A stretch of DNA of 64,000 nt from Anaeramoeba flamelloides (taxonomy: Eukaryota > Metamonada > Anaeramoebidae): assembly GCA_027625915.1 (NCBI GenBank), contig JANTQA010000036.1:6965001-7029000 (forward strand), read 5' to 3'. Positions 43,188 to 54,909 of the stretch are shown one piece after another. The translations under genes were made by a program, and so were the position numbers. The notes beneath the pieces were generated by a model that was given only the letters and a program-made list of their open reading frames with translations, searched no databases and was not told where the DNA came from. The stretch's first letter is position 1; every line of letters starts with the position of its first letter.

Positions 43188-43850
43188 GTCAAAGGGGCAG
43201 AAAGTTTTTTCAAATATCAATTATTATATATAATTGATATTTGAAGAACAAATAAGAAATAATCAGAATAATACACATCAAAGAATTGTTGATATATACC
43301 TGAAAGAAAACCAATTTCTCAATATATTATCTTAAAAATTGAAAAACTCAAATTCTTAGGTACCCATTGAGAAAGACAAAAATGGTCGTTGTGAACTTCT
43401 ACTGGTATTTGAATAATAAATAGGAAGCAATTTTCACTTCATTTTTCATACTTTTCTATTCGAAATCAAGTCCCCAAACAAAGTGTGTTGGTATTTTTGT
43501 TCTCTATTTGAAAAAGGAAAATCTGTAAAATGAAGTGAAAATTTTTCACATTTATTAAACAAATATCAGGATCAAAGATTAAATATAAAATTGCAATAGA
43601 AATCAATATTATTTCTCAACAATCATTTACATAGTTTCAATAACCTTAGAATAACATATTTTTACCAAGTGACTATTGATCTTGCAATAAAAAAAATTTT
43701 TGCGACTGAATTAGGTTTTAAAAAAAAACACAAAAATGTGAAAAAATGATTTCAATTTTCAAATTATCTATAATTAAATTATTTCTATTATCGATTCAAA
43801 CCCTTTAAACACATTAAATTCACCCCACCAAGGGTGTTCCTTGTTCTGGA
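43188..43850 (-). repeat. dispersed repeat R1, copy B (inverted)
   Basis: Inverse-complement counterpart of 3150-3830. Landmarks run in reverse order: CTGTCAAAGGGGCAG, GAACAAATAAGAAATAATC, CAAACCCTTTAAACAC. It contains the nested M2 copy 43402-43569 at the equivalent position. Confidence 0.65.
43402..43569. mobile_element. MITE family M2 copy nested in R1
   Basis: The left end CTGGTATTTGAATAATAAAT follows TA. The right end is CAAATATCAG. It shares its position within R1 with 3431-3594. Confidence 0.65.
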
Positions 43851-44170
43851 AAATACTTTCCTTTAAATGATTTTCCTAAATATCATGAGTAAGGATTTTC
43901 TTTTTGTTAAAACAATAAAAAACAGTGTATGATTACTTTGAAGTTTTTATTTTTTCCCTATTTCAATCAGATCAATTTGGTTAATTTATCGAATCATAAA
44001 AATAAAAAATTAAAAAATAAAATATAAAAAAATAAAAATAGAAATAAAAATAAAAATAAAAAATAAAGAATAATGAATAAAATAAAAAATTTGAGACTGA
44101 GAAAATGAAGTTGTGGTTCTTGAAAAAATGTAAAACTTGTCAAAATCAAACAACAGCAAGGAAATAATAA

Positions 44171-46153
44171 TTAGTTTATCGATGTTGTGATGAGATATCT
44201 ACATCTAATTTGGCCAGTATTATAAACAATAAATTCATCATATTCATCCCAGCATTTTGCGCCATTGTTCACTGTTATGATGTTTCCTAAAGGGACATTC
44301 ATGTCATTAAATTCTATGGTCTTTTTAGGATCTGGTGTCTTTGTACCTAACCCCCAAGTGGAATGCTTTCCCTTTGGCAAATTTTTAATGTATTGGCATC
44401 TTTTGAGTTCGAGCATTTCACCGAGATACACTTCGTTAAGGTACATTACTGCAGTACCTTTCCCAGCGTGTGTGTATTCGGCAGACTTCCCAAATGCGTT
44501 GGCAAAGTATACGCCCTTACCAAAATCATATCCCGTTACGGGCGCCTCGGGTGGGGCAATCCTAAGTCCGTTTTTCACTATCCCCACAACATTACAGAGC
44601 CGACTGCCGTGCCATAGCAGCCACTTGCCGTCCTTTTGTTCATATTTTTTGAAGTTTTTCATTTGGACGGGATCAATCGTCCGAAAGATGTTTTTGATCT
44701 TAGGCTTCCAAGATCCACGAGCGTTTTTACCCTTGTTGACATAGTCTTTGATCAGTTCCCATTCTTTCGAATTTTTTTCGACCACTTCCAGCTTACAGTT
44801 GAGTTCTTCGTAATACTGATCCAATAAATGCTTTGTTTCTTTCTTTTTCTTTTTCTTTTTTTTTTCCTTTTCTTTAATCAGTTCCCCTGCAACGCTTATT
44901 TGTTTCAGCGTGTCAAGTAGTTCAACCTTTTGCTGAATTTGGGTTTTGGTGCTGATCATTGGCGGTGTTTTCATCCCGAAGCTATGTGGGATCGTTGTGT
45001 AGAAATGGCTTGACTCAAATTGCAAATCACCTGATTTCTTGCCGCTTATGATATCTTCGATTTTTTTCAAAATTTCAAATCCCTTTTTAAGTTGGGATTT
45101 CGACAATTTGCCCAATGGGGCCTTGTCTTGATTGATATTTAAACTCGCCAATGTGTTTTGCAAGATTGTTTTATTAAAAATTAATTTGATAAAGTTCTGG
45201 ATTTCTGGTGCCAATGTGCTCTCAATGGGTTTCTCATCAGAGCTCATTTCGTCGTCAGTTTCAGAGTCCTCCTTGCCAGAACTCTCCTCGCTAGAGTCGT
45301 CAGACTCGTCTTCATAAACCACTTCTACTGGTTGGTATTTCCTATTTTTGGGGACAAAATTGTCACGGTCGGCCCAATTGTTTCCTGTTTTCAGTTTAAA
45401 TTTCTTTTGAAATTCCCGAATTGCGGGGCCTGCACTTGAGTATGCTTGAACTTTGCTTTGGCCACGATAGCCAACCCTTCCCCAGCTTGTAAATAGTTTG
45501 AATTGCCCACCACCTTTGATGATTTGGATTTCATAATACTTGTTATTATTGAAACCAATGTTTGTTTGGTTTGTCATTACAGAATAGATCTCATCTCCAT
45601 CAATATATACCTCTGAGTCAGTTGCGAATGGATAGTATTGTGAAACAGGAACAACTCTTGGTCTTCTTTTTTTATCTTTATCTTTATCCTTTTTTTTTTC
45701 TTTTTTTTTTTCTTCTTTTTTTTTACCTTTCCCTTTGTTTTTTTTTTCTGGTTTTTTTTTTTCTTTGTCTTTTGTTTTTTTCTGGTTTTTTTTTTTTTTG
45801 CTCGCTCCTTTTTTAGATTTTTTTTTTCTCTTTCGATCTTCTTTTTCTTCATCCTCTTCATCCTCTTCACTCTCTTCGTCCTCTTCTTCTATTAGAAATT
45901 TTTTGGTGGCTAGTAGTTTTTTTTTTTTAATGGATTCTTTAACCCATTCTTGCTTGACAATTTCAGGTGAATATTTCTTTAAACTTTCAATTCTTTTTTC
46001 TACTTTTGTTGAAAGTGGCAAATCACAAACAATAAAATAATTGCATTTTGCACCCATACGCTTCATAACCGTTCCCCCATGCTTCTTTATTTTTTTTTCT
46101 AAAGAAGTGGATGGCTTTGATAAAAGAAAATATTTTTTGGAGAAAAAAGACAT
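44171..46153 (-). CDS. BRCT-WGR-PARP poly(ADP-ribose) polymerase
   Basis: Single exon, 660 residues. Order: BRCT-like domain about 1-80 (GGTVMKRMGAKCNYFIVCD, QEWVKESI); a Lys/Glu tract 85-165 that can serve as nuclear localisation and DNA-binding linker; a WGR domain about 175-275 with FTSWGRVGYRGQ (W224 G225 R226); a helical PARP regulatory domain about 313-425 (LGKLSKSQLKKGFEILKKIE); and the ADP-ribosyltransferase fold 440-660. The H-Y-E triad is complete: H515 in LLWHGSR, Y549 in GKGVYFANAFGKSAEY and E640 in YDEFIVY, so it should make poly-ADP-ribose from NAD+. WGR plus regulatory domain is the PARP1-3 architecture for break-activated enzymes. There are no N-terminal zinc fingers, and the BRCT is at the very N-terminus rather than mid-protein as in PARP1. 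The ATG chosen starts directly at the BRCT. Confidence 0.93.
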   Translation of the reverse strand: MSFFSKKYFLLSKPSTSLEKKIKKHGGTVMKRMGAKCNYFIVCDLPLSTKVEKRIESLKKYSPEIVKQEWVKESIKKKKLLATKKFLIEEEDEESEEDEEDEEKEDRKRKKKSKKGASKKKKNQKKTKDKEKKKPEKKNKGKGKKKEEKKKEKKKDKDKDKKRRPRVVPVSQYYPFATDSEVYIDGDEIYSVMTNQTNIGFNNNKYYEIQIIKGGGQFKLFTSWGRVGYRGQSKVQAYSSAGPAIREFQKKFKLKTGNNWADRDNFVPKNRKYQPVEVVYEDESDDSSEESSGKEDSETDDEMSSDEKPIESTLAPEIQNFIKLIFNKTILQNTLASLNINQDKAPLGKLSKSQLKKGFEILKKIEDIISGKKSGDLQFESSHFYTTIPHSFGMKTPPMISTKTQIQQKVELLDTLKQISVAGELIKEKEKKKKKKKKETKHLLDQYYEELNCKLEVVEKNSKEWELIKDYVNKGKNARGSWKPKIKNIFRTIDPVQMKNFKKYEQKDGKWLLWHGSRLCNVVGIVKNGLRIAPPEAPVTGYDFGKGVYFANAFGKSAEYTHAGKGTAVMYLNEVYLGEMLELKRCQYIKNLPKGKHSTWGLGTKTPDPKKTIEFNDMNVPLGNIITVNNGAKCWDEYDEFIVYNTGQIRCRYLITTSIN

Positions 46154-46432
46154 TGTTTTTAAAAAAAAATGAAAAATTTTTTTTTTTCTTGAAAATAGAG
46201 TAAATTGATTAAATTGTTCTTCAATGGTTTTGGTTGTTAATAAGAAAAAGTTTTTAACGTTTAAACTTTGTGTTTTTTTTTACTGATTTTTTGATTATTT
46301 ATTTTTGGATGTTTGAGTCATCAAGCAAAATAGAGGAAAATGGAAAATACATTATCTTTTTTAGCCACATAAAAACATGTTTATGGACAACTTTGAAGAA
46401 CTTTTAAGAAACAAGTGTCCCAATATAAACAG

Positions 46433-46740
46433 TTAAATGGCAAAATAACAATTTTTTTTCAGACAAAGTTTTTTTTTTGAATTTTCTACTTTATGACCCT
46501 CTGTAAAAGGTTTTTTGGTACATTTTTGGTACCTTTTGAGAATATTTGAGCATGCACATGTGTATTCCAGGGTATGCTTGGGTTGTGTTGGGTTAGTCAT
46601 TGTATGCTTGGTTTGAGTATGTTGTGCTAGATTAAACAATTTCTCTTCTGGGGAATCGGAGGTTAAATCACATTTGACTAGGGTCATCTTGAGTAGGGTA
46701 TTTGTATGTACGATTGGATTTTGCTCGGTTATTTTTGGTT
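46433..46740. other. G/T-rich patch upstream of the PARP gene
   Basis: Unlike the surrounding A+T runs, this stretch has repeated GTATGCTTGGTTTG and GTGTTGGGTTAG-like words. The minus-strand 84-codon frame here (HTQTKHTMTNPTQPKH) is probably only a translation of those words. It could be part of the PARP promoter. Confidence 0.3.
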
Positions 46741-47322
46741 AGTCTTTCAGATTACACATTTATGGCTAATGATAAACAATAGAAATTTTCTTTACAAGTA
46801 ACTTATCTCTCATTTAGTTAATACCATTTAGAAATGATCAGAAAGGTTACAGCCATCCAAGGTACCAACCCCTTTAACACTAAATAAGTTCATACTTTTC
46901 CCCTAAAATTCAATTTTTTTTGAATTTTCATCTTTTGAAAAAAAAATTTTTCGAAAATACAATTCCAAATTTACCTTTATACAAAGTATTTTTCACTAGA
47001 GTTTCTAAGAATTTGTTAAAAAAGTGTTTTTAAGTGGTTAATAAATTTTCGAATAATGTCTTTTCGATTTTCTGTTATTTTCAAAATTTTTAATGGATCC
47101 TTTATTTTTCATAAAAAGTTAAATTAAGTACTACTTTTCCAGTGAAAAAAGTCAAGTTGTTGAGAAATAATGTTCCTAAAATGTCTCCCAATCTCAGTTA
47201 AATTTTTGAATGAGAATTTCTTTTCAAAAAAAAATTTAGGGAAATTTCCGAAAATTTTCACAATTTTTACCTTTTTTAAACTTTCTTAGATCCTTTCAAA
47301 ATTTGATTTTACATTTTAATGA

Positions 47323-47900
47323 TATATGTCCGAAATAAAATTAAGCACTATTTTTTTCTGATTAATATTTTTCGAAATCTAAGTTCATAACTTAATTCAA
47401 TTAACCACTGGGATATTTTTTTTTCAAATAAAAATACTCTCAAATTTTGAATATCGAAAATATTTTTTGAAATTAGTGTGTTCTTTAATTTTTTTTTGAA
47501 AAATTAGGGTTGAGAAAAGTTTTAAATAAAAGAATAAGTTAATAAAATTAAATTAGAATATTTTTCCAGAGAGTTTATCTTTTTTAAATAACTTTTTTTT
47601 TAATTTTACCATTTTAGAACTAAAAAAACATTTGAAGACCAAAGTAGTCCCTAATGTGAAAATAAAATTCACATAATTTAGATTTTTTTTAGTAAATGAG
47701 TTAAAATAAGATAATGTATATAAAAATATACATAATTTCAAGTTTGAATTCAATCATTTTGGCAAAAAATGTTTTCAAGAATAAGTTAAATTGGATCTTT
47801 ATTTATTTTTCTTTTTTAATTTAGTTTTTTTATTTTTTTTAATGGAAGGTATTTGATCAGTTTTCCATTTTTAGTGTTTTTTGGGTAGTAGGGACATATA
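47323..47900. mobile_element. R2 element, copy B
   Basis: Direct counterpart of 3865-4443 over its full 578 bases, with the same inverted ends TATATGTCC and GGACATATA. Confidence 0.7.
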
Positions 47901-49360
47901 TTTCAAATCTCTAAAAAAAAAAAATCCAATGCTCAATCTGTTCTAAATATTTTTTATAGTAACTTTTACAACTTTAAAAGTTTTTTATCTTGGACTTTCA
48001 CTTGAAAAACCCTGAATTCTTTTTTTTTTTCAAATTTTCAATCAAAAATCTATTTGAATTGTTTTTTTTTTCTTGTTTTTCTTGTTTTTAACTTTAAAAA
48101 AAAATTTTTTTTGATACAATTTCTTGAAAATGAAAATTTATTTTGAAAAGTGAATGTAAAATAACAGAATAATTCCTAATACCCCCAAGGGGTGAGAAAA
48201 GTAGCACTTAAGGACAACTTGACTTACACTAAATTTTATCAAAGGTTAAAGAGTTTATTTTCACAAAGTCCGTTTCTGTAAAATTGAACTTAATTTGGTT
48301 AAAAAATTAAAATTATGAATACAAAATCAAAGGGTCTTATTGAAAAAAATCAACAAATAAAAAAATAGATTCAAAATATCCAAAAAAAAAAAAATATACA
48401 ATTAAAAGAAAAAAATTTCAAAAGTTTCTCTATAAAAAAAATCAATTAACAAAAAAAACAAAAAGAATTCTCAATTTCAAAAAATCCAAAAAAAAAAAAA
48501 AATTAAATACTGTTTCTTTTTATATTTCCAAAAATTAATATTTCTTTAACTTTAAACAAATTGTTTTCAATCAGTCAAAATTAAATTTGATTCTATTTTA
48601 TCTTTTTTATGGTTATTTTTCAACACTATATTTTATTGAGCAATTATTTTGTCAAATTGAATGGACAAAAATAAATTTGTTTGATAAAAGGAAAAAAAAA
48701 TGAAAATAAAAAATTCTTTGAGATCTCAAAAAGCACCAAAGAAGGAAAATTTGAAACTGGCTGAGTATTTTTCAAAATAATAATTCACAACAATTTTAAA
48801 TTGAAAATTAAGTTTTTACCCTTGGTATTTTTTTTTCTAAAAAAGTCTTTATCTTTTATTTTTTATTTTTAGAAATCAATCATACATTACTGTCTGATAA
48901 GCATTAATTGGTATTATTCACTTGTACAACTTTCATCAATTTTACTTGTAAATTGAAAGAAAATTATTTTTTCACAGTAATGACTCTACCCTTTTAGCAA
49001 TTCCAAACACGCACACCATTAATCTTTACTTGAAATTTTATTTTTAATTAAACTTTCATCAAACCCCTTTCAATTAAAATTCCAATTTTTGGGCTGTTCT
49101 CAAATCTTCTTGTATTATCCTTAGTATCCAAAATCCTAATGAAATATTTTTAAAAAATGTTAAAAAATGTGAGAAAAAATAACAGAAAGTTATTTAAATT
49201 GGTTACCAGTATCGTAATCTTGAATATTGGGGTAAAAACTTTTATACACAATTTGCTTATATTTGAATTGTTATCAGTCTAAAAAAGTTGAAATGATGTT
49301 TTTTTCATAAATTTTAGGAGATATAATTTAACGAAATTCCACTTCAATTTGCCGTTAGGA

Positions 49361-49432
49361 TTTTTTTAATTTGAGAAATAAACCGAAAATTTATTTAATT
49401 TTCGGTTTGTTTCCCAAATTAAAAAAAAAAAA
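49361..49432. repeat. palindrome, AATTTGAGAAATAAACCG family
   Basis: Two arms of about 30 bases around ATAAACCGAAAATTTATTTA form a perfect-looking hairpin. They match the cores at 6381-6446 and 42384-42452. Confidence 0.7.
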
Positions 49433-49782
49433 AAAAACTTAGGCGCTCTACAACATTCTACGACACTTTCTTAAACTCTAAATTTATTTAGGGGGTTTTA
49501 TATTAGCTTTGATCTAGACAAGATTATATCCCAGAGTACGTTTTTTGTTTAAAAAAAAAAAAAGAAATATAATTTTTAAACAGAGACAAGAAAAAGAGAA
49601 ATAAAAGTAAAAAATAAAAATGAGATTAAAAAAAAAACCAGAAATGCAATAATTTAATAAAAGATCAGTATTGTAACTCAAGTATTTAACAAAATAAATG
49701 AAGAGAGAAGAAGATTATTAATTAAAATATCATTATTAAAAACTATAAAATCATTTATATTGACTAAATGAAAAATTATCTA

Positions 49783-49977
49783 CAGTCAGTTTCACTTTTA
49801 AAGCACAAACTTTCAACGAAATTTAAGGCACAATAAAAATCCCAAATTAAGGCACAAAATACAGATTCTAGTAAAATAAATTGTAAAAAAAAATTATAAA
49901 CTTTGTACATTAATTTGAGATTTTTTTGTGCCTTAAATTTCGTTGAAAGTTTTATGCCTTAAAATTGAAACTGACAG
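49783..49977. mobile_element. palindromic MITE family M1, copy 7
   Basis: CAGTCAGTTTCACTTTTAAA to TTGAAACTGACAG, TA-flanked, 195 bases. Confidence 0.85.
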
Positions 49978-51299
49978 TAATAGGATGATGGCTGTTCCAT
50001 TTATGCCCAATTTGTTTATTACTTTAATATTAATCATACCATAAAAATTAAATAACCACCATGGTACCAACCATTTATGTAAATGCTGTTCTTGGTAAAA
50101 GTTAATCACATTGTAATTTTTACTTACTAGTCAGAAGTTGATCCTAGTGTAAGAAATTGTTTTTATACACCCAGAAGTTAATCACAGTAAAAGGTAATTG
50201 GATAACTGGAGAAATTAAATTATCACAACTATTCTGTTTTAAATGTGTAATCCATCAAATTCGAACAATGCCTTTGATTATTTTCTTTCTTTCTTATTTT
50301 TTCATTATAATTAAATAAAAATATTACTAAAAAAAAAAATTTTTTTTAGAGAAAAAAACAAGGAAAACACAAAAAAAGGAAATGGAAAAATAATAAAAGT
50401 TTTTCTTATTTTAACTTCCCACTCGGAAAGTTAATTCTTACATCCCACGATTGGAAGGGGTATAATAAATTAAATACAATATAAAGTTGATTGGGATATA
50501 AAAGAAATTTCTTTTGTTGAAACTTTACTTTTTTCTTTTTGACTTTTTGCTCATTTATTATCAAAGGGTTAGCGCGTAATAGATTCATCTATAATTAAAG
50601 TAAAATAATTTTAACGTAAATTAAATTAATATCACTTAGTTCAAATTGCCCAATAAAATATATTATAAATATTACTGAACCATAAAATATTACATTTTTT
50701 TACGAATGATTATAATTAAAAATTGTAAAAATTATCATTTTTTTTTTAAATTCCCTTTCCAAATCTAAAAATTGAAACCTAAATAGTAGTATCCAATAAT
50801 TAAATAATTCTTATTCAAAACTTCCAAAAGTAAGTATTTTTTGATTATATTAATATTAAGATTAATTCAATGATCATAATATTAAAACGACCAAAGAATG
50901 TTCAGTTTTGTTTCCTTTTTATGAAAATAGTATTTTTTTCATGGATATATTTCGAATATTTGAAAATAATATTTTTAAAAATAATTTATTCGTTTATTAT
51001 TTAATTTTTTTAGAAAATCAAACTTTTTAGCTTCTAGTCGAAATTTTGCCTAGGGATGAATAAAAAAGATATCTATGGTATAACCTTAGGATACTTATTG
51101 ACCAGTACAACTCAATACTTTATTAGGAAAAAATAAGCTTAAAACAAAATAAATCCTAACACTTCACAAAAAGTTATGCAGATCAAATAACTCTTATTTT
51201 AACTTTTTCATTTTTTGACTTTTTTTTTACATTACTTCATTTTTTATACCGACTAATCATTTTTTCTTCTCTATTTCTTCCCTTTCTTTCTTTCTTTCT

Positions 51300-52168
51300 T
51301 TTTTTTTTTTGTTCAGAAAAATAAATTAAAATTCAATTACTTCTGATGACTGTATCTATCTTAGACACCCTTTAAATTGAAAGTCTTAAAATTTAGTCAC
51401 CTCAAAAAGTCCCTCTTTAACAGATTAGAAGAGTTTCATTAAACCCTTAACAATAAAACTAATCGATTTTTAGAGAAAAATTTAAAATAGATAATTTTCA
51501 ACTTTATTGTCTGAAGATTGATAATTCTTGACTTTTACATTTATCTCAAAATTCAGTTTTTTTTCTAAAATTTTTGTTTTTGAGTAATACAATGAACTTT
51601 TTTAATTGATGATAACAATTTTTGGGACTATTTTACAAATATTTTTTTTGTAGTATTTAAACAATGTTTAACTAAAATGATTTGCATTCAATAACAATCC
51701 ACTTTAATTTCAAACTTCTCTGTGGTAGACATTAAAACCTTAAAAATTTCTTTGTTTTAAAAAGTGCCTTTGTATTTATAATTTATTGTTAATTAGGAGT
51801 AGTAACTCAACAAAAATTACATCATATTTACTGGAGTTAAACACTAAATTTATTTCGAGTTTTTTATCCTTGTGATAATGTTGGTAAGATTAAAACTTAT
51901 ATAATAGTTTTTATTTTTCTGTTCTTAAAAAAAAAAAAGAAAGAAATATAATTTTTAAATAAAGACAAGAAAAAGAGAAAGAAAAAAAGAAACATAAGAG
52001 ATTATGGCTTTATTGGGAAGGTTTAAGTACCCAAGAGCTCTTAATCTTTTAAAGAGAGAGTTTTGAAGTGACGAAATTTGTGGCTTCTAATTCAAAGAGT
52101 AGTCAAAAGAGCCCTTTAATTACAGTCATTAGAAGTATTTTAAACTTAATTTAGTTTTCTAAAAAAAA
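51300..52168. repeat. long terminal inverted-repeat element
   Basis: The left arm (about 51300-51430) and right arm (about 52020-52168) are inverse complements. Both contain ACTTC(T)GATGACTGTA, a CTTTAA stretch and GTCAC(C/T)TCAAAA. A third arm-like copy lies at 20495-20640 (CTTCGAATGACTGTGTC). The interior is non-coding. Confidence 0.6.
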
Positions 52169-52769
52169 GAAGAAAAGAAAAAAAAGTATAAAAAATGAAG
52201 AGTGGAAAAAAAAATTAAGATATAAAAAATAGTAGTAGTATTGATAGGATATATGTTCTCGTGAGTTGAATGACTTGTTATTTAAGTTTAGATTTTAATT
52301 CATTTTTTTTTTATAGCATGCTGGGTCATATTAGTCAGAAAATATTTTATTGTGATGTCATATATTTCTTTTGAAACATAAGAGATTAAAAAATACCAAA
52401 AAAAAGTAAAAACTTAATTTTTTATTTTTTTTTGTATCCCAAGTATTGAATGAGTTGGTGGTTGTATTCTTTTATGTCTATTTTTTTTTTTTTTTTTTTT
52501 TTCTAGATCAATACCATAATTTGTTTTAATAAACAGATCTAAGTAATTGTGCAAACATAGATAAAAGGAAATACATTACTTTATTAAGTTTTAATTTAGA
52601 ACTTTATAGACAGGGTACATCTAGAAAGTGCAATTTTGAAAATTTGGATTTATTTTTTTAATATTTACTTTTTGTTGGTTTGCTTTTTTTTTTTTTTTTA
52701 ATTTGATTTTTTTTTTTTTTATTTAATTGTGTTTATTTTTTTTTTAAAGTTTCCCAGATCATGTTTTTT

Positions 52770-52935
52770 CAAAATCCCCATATCGACAGCAAAATCCCAG
52801 TCAAAGTAACGACTGTCGATATTATACAGAAATATCGGTTATGTTTGCTCCAGTTGACATCACATCAGCTTCAGTTGCATAATTCCAGTTCGATTCTTTT
52901 TAGATCTGATACAGTCCACTTCATTTAAGTTCAAT
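52770..52935. other. G+C-richer patch with hairpin
   Basis: ATATCGACAG (52780) and CTGTCGATAT (52813) can pair around a 23-base loop. The patch stands out from poly-T on one side. AGTTCGATTC near 52897 resembles a tRNA B-box, but no cloverleaf forms. A small RNA is possible but unsupported. Confidence 0.3.
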
Positions 52936-53908
52936 TTAGTTTATATATTTTTTATCACTTTTGAACTCCAAACAAACATAAAAACAAAAAGAGATGAACT
53001 CAAACAACTTAAAAAGGGAAATTTGGAAAAGGTAGAAAGTATAAAAAATAAAATATTTTACTTTTTTGGTAAAAAAAGAAAAAAAATAAATATCAAATCA
53101 AAATCAATATTTAAGATTCAAAAAAAAAAAAAAAATGAAAAAAAAAAAAAATAGTACTTTTTTTGGAAAAAACAATGTACCAAAACTTCAATGAAAATGA
53201 AAATATGTTAAGGACACAAATGATTTTTTAAACAATAAAATACAGTTAGAAGTTTTTCATTTCTATTGAAAATTTATCAAGATTGAGACTCTTCTCTTTT
53301 AAAAATTTTTGCCGATCAAAAAGAAAAAAATAAACACCAATTTCCGCACTTGAAAAATATCATATAAAATTGTGATCAGAAATTTTAATATCATTTTTTG
53401 AAGTATTTTCTTTCCAAAAAAAACAAATTGAATTATTATTAAGAATAAATTTATTATATTTCACAATTTTGTATATTTATTAACCATTAATATTAGAATT
53501 GAGTTTAAAATAGAAATTCCACTCTAAATTTGTCCCTGTTTTTTAGGAAATATCTTATTGTATAAATAATCTTGATTGACATAAATATAACTAAAAGGAA
53601 TAATTAGTTTCAGAATAAATTTGTTTTGGATTTAAAACTGGAGAATATTTGTGATAAAAGATTTTTAAAAAATTTTTTTAATTTATCATTTTATTTTATT
53701 ATTACAAAAATCGAAAAAATCTGTATTTTTTAGATAGATATAACTTAAAAAATATCTAAATAAGCGCCTATATGGATACTTATTCTTGTTACTTATTCGA
53801 AAATAAAAATAAAAAAAAAAAAAAGAAAGAAAGAACACAATACATTTATCATTCATTCCTGGTCTTACTCAGAGTTCGTGTATATATGTTTGCATTCTCG
53901 GTTATTGA

Positions 53909-54847
53909 TTATTTTTGATTAATACCTTTTAAAAACTTTTCAAACATTTGCAAATTTTTTTGACTAATTCCTATTCTTCGACCTTCCTGCTGATGTATTT
54001 CTTTTAAAGCTGAAAGGAAATGTTTTTCTTTAACTAAAGCATTCTTGTTTTTATTTTTTCTAACGGAATTTATTGCAGCGTATCTGCATAAAGTTACTAA
54101 ATCTGATCCTGTGAATCCTTTTGTTTCTTTTGCCAAAATTTCAAAAAAATCCGAGGATTGGTTATTAGCCATATTTGGAGCATGCTTTAAGAGTATTAAT
54201 TTTCTTTCATTTAAATTTGGAAGTCCCAAGTAAAGGATTTTTTCCAATCTACCTGGCCGAATTAAGGCATCGTCTAGCATAAGGGGGTTATTTGATGTAC
54301 CTATTACCAAAATATTAGCGCTTTTGGATATTCCATCAATTTCATTTAAAAGTTGTGATAATGCTCTCTCTTCTACACCTATTTGCGAGTCACTATCAAA
54401 GGTTCTTTTAATCCCAACAGCGTCCACCTGTTCCAATAAGACGATACATGGGGCCTGTCTCCGTGCACGAGCAAATAGATTCCTAATTGTCAATTCGGTT
54501 TCTCCCAGATATTTTGAAAATAAAGCTGGACCATTTACATAAAGTGTTGATATCCCATATTCGTTTATAGATCCATTAATTAGAGTGGTTTTGCCACAGC
54601 CAGTTGGCCCAACTAATAAAATCCCACTTGGGTGCTTTAATCCTAAATTTTGTAATTTATTTTTGGAAATTAAGGATAAATTAATAATTTGTAAAAAGCT
54701 TTTTTTTATTGATTCGTAACCAACAAAATCATTTAAAGAAATATTTAAATTATTAAATGTAAATTCTTTTAAAAGTTTTGAATTATTTTTTAATTCACGT
54801 AATGGATTTAAAAAATGTTTCCATTGAATTTTAATATAATTATTTTG

Positions 54848-54909
<62 letters not shown>

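Larger units (their letters stand above)
46741..53908. other. 7-kb gene-free repeat region
   Basis: Holds the R2 copy (47323-47900), a palindrome (49361-49432), an M1 MITE (49783-49977), a long-TIR element (51300-52168) and a G+C-richer hairpin patch (52770-52935). I found no gene. Confidence 0.55.

Noticed and set aside
46433-46687. 84-codon minus frame rich in Thr, His and Pro
   Set aside because: Translation of a G/T-rich repetitive patch; no domain.
50406-50588. 60-codon minus frame ending SWDVRINFPSGKLK
   Set aside because: Composition slightly coding-like but too short, with no splice partner or family.
52850-52920. tRNA gene suggested by a B-box-like word
   Set aside because: No acceptor stem or anticodon arm can be drawn around it.
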